In this document: one piece after another, positions 13,199-13,689 of the stretch
How positions within the stretch are numbered: the first letter of the stretch is position 1
How the letters are laid out: every line of letters begins with the position of its first letter
Assembly (NCBI GenBank): GCA_964011275.1
Contig: CAXGOB010000103.1
Coordinates: 1 to 13,689, forward strand
Length of the DNA: 13,689 nucleotides
From: UBA7328 sp002471345
Lineage (GTDB): Bacteria; Bacteroidota; Bacteroidia; Chitinophagales; Saprospiraceae
Reading direction: 5' to 3'
The notes under the pieces: model-generated
What the model was told of the DNA's origin: nothing
Databases searched by the model: none
The model's input: only the letters and a program-made list of their open reading frames with translations
Program-made: the position numbers and the translations under genes

Positions 13199-13689
13199 CA
13201 CAGCAATTACGACAGGTTTAGTCACTTTGGGAAGTCCGTTTTTCATACGACCTTCTCTACAATCAAAAATATCTAAACCAAAAATAGTAAGTAATAGTGA
13301 GGGAAAGGTAACCAATGTAATAGGGGATATCCAAACATTAAAGTTATCAGGAGCAGATACTGGTGGAGAAATGACATTAATTGAAACGGAAAATGTGCCG
13401 GGGACTATGATACCAATGCATGTTCATTCCAGAGAAGATGAAATATTTAAAGTCTTGAGTGGTCAGTTAGAAATGACTGTAGGTGGAGAAACCAAAGTTC
13501 TTAAAGCTGGAGATTTGGCATTTGCACCTAAGAATATCCCTCACATGTGGAAAGTTGTTGGGGCAGAAAAATGCAAAACGATTTTGACGGCTTTTCCAGC
13601 TGGTATCGAATTGATGTTTTCAGAATTAGGAAGCCTGCCCTCAGGACCTCCTGATTTTGAGAAAGTAACTGAGATATGCGGTCGGTTTG
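13176..13689 (+). CDS. Exported cupin-domain protein (3' end beyond window)
   Basis: At least 171 residues are visible. The N terminus, M-K-R-K-E-F-F-S-T-A followed by a moderately hydrophobic stretch, resembles a Tat-like export signal but lacks the Arg-Arg pair, so Sec or Tat is undecided. The single cupin_2 domain has motif 1 complete: Gly76, His82, His84, Glu89 and Gly96 (H-V-H-S-R-E-D-E-I-F). Motif 2 is A-G-D-L-A-F-A-P-K-N-I-P-H with His123. These three histidines and the glutamate are the usual metal ligands. Cupins of this size include dioxygenases, isomerases and simple binding proteins, and the substrate cannot be told from sequence. The ATG at 13176 overlaps the small peptide gene in another frame. 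The coding frame is still open at the right edge. Confidence 0.88.
   Translation, partial: MKRKEFFSTAITTGLVTLGSPFFIRPSLQSKISKPKIVSNSEGKVTNVIGDIQTLKLSGADTGGEMTLIETENVPGTMIPMHVHSREDEIFKVLSGQLEMTVGGETKVLKAGDLAFAPKNIPHMWKVVGAEKCKTILTAFPAGIELMFSELGSLPSGPPDFEKVTEICGRF

Overview
The window looks like a chromosomal segment from a low-GC member of the Bacteroidota, probably a free-living, Cytophaga/Flavobacterium-like lineage. The evidence is AT-rich DNA, weak ribosome binding sites, promoter boxes resembling the Bacteroidota TAnnTTTG element, large secreted repeat proteins, and histidine kinases with TPR sensor regions. The exact genus cannot be read from the sequence.

Layout from left to right. (1) 1-1376, minus strand: a TPR membrane-protein gene carrying two in-frame stop codons and running off the left edge. 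(2) 1473-4408, plus strand: cassette 1, with a dyad, a TAnnTTTG-like box, a 50-aa peptide gene, a 76-aa stand-alone LuxR/GerE-type HTH gene and an 835-aa secreted LRR protein, each gene overlapping the next by ATGA. (3) 4415-4882, minus strand: a small lipoprotein with its own dyad-controlled promoter. (4) 4976-5593, plus strand: a REC-HTH response regulator. (5) 5609-8198, plus strand: cassette 2, with the same order as cassette 1 (dyad, box, 54-aa peptide, 69-aa HTH protein, 726-aa secreted repeat protein). (6) 8356-12939, plus strand: two TPR/HisKA_2 histidine kinase genes, the second split by an in-frame TAG, then a second REC-HTH response regulator that overlaps it. (7) 12951-13689: a dyad, a third small peptide gene and a cupin gene cut by the right edge.

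The most unusual signal is the duplicated cassette. In both copies a peptide sharing a W-x-Q / L-[DN]-QKLD-x-HF core is followed by a nearly identical orphan HTH protein (52 of the first 61 residues identical) and a large exported protein, while the two exported proteins are unrelated in sequence. The dyad TCCTACCC-N4-GGGTGGGAAAT lies upstream of cassette 2 and, on the opposite strand, upstream of the lipoprotein. A decayed version lies upstream of cassette 1. In all three cases the right half-site starts exactly 28 nt before the start of a TAnnTTTG-like box. This suggests a local regulon in which TPR histidine kinases, REC-HTH regulators and orphan HTH proteins control a set of surface proteins. 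The regulator-to-site assignments are inference.

A second theme is gene decay by stop codons only. Three in-frame stops (TAG, TAA, TAG) lie in two otherwise continuous genes, with no frameshift. No tRNA, rRNA, CRISPR array, transposase or integrase was seen. The only gene-free stretches are short (under 160 nt).
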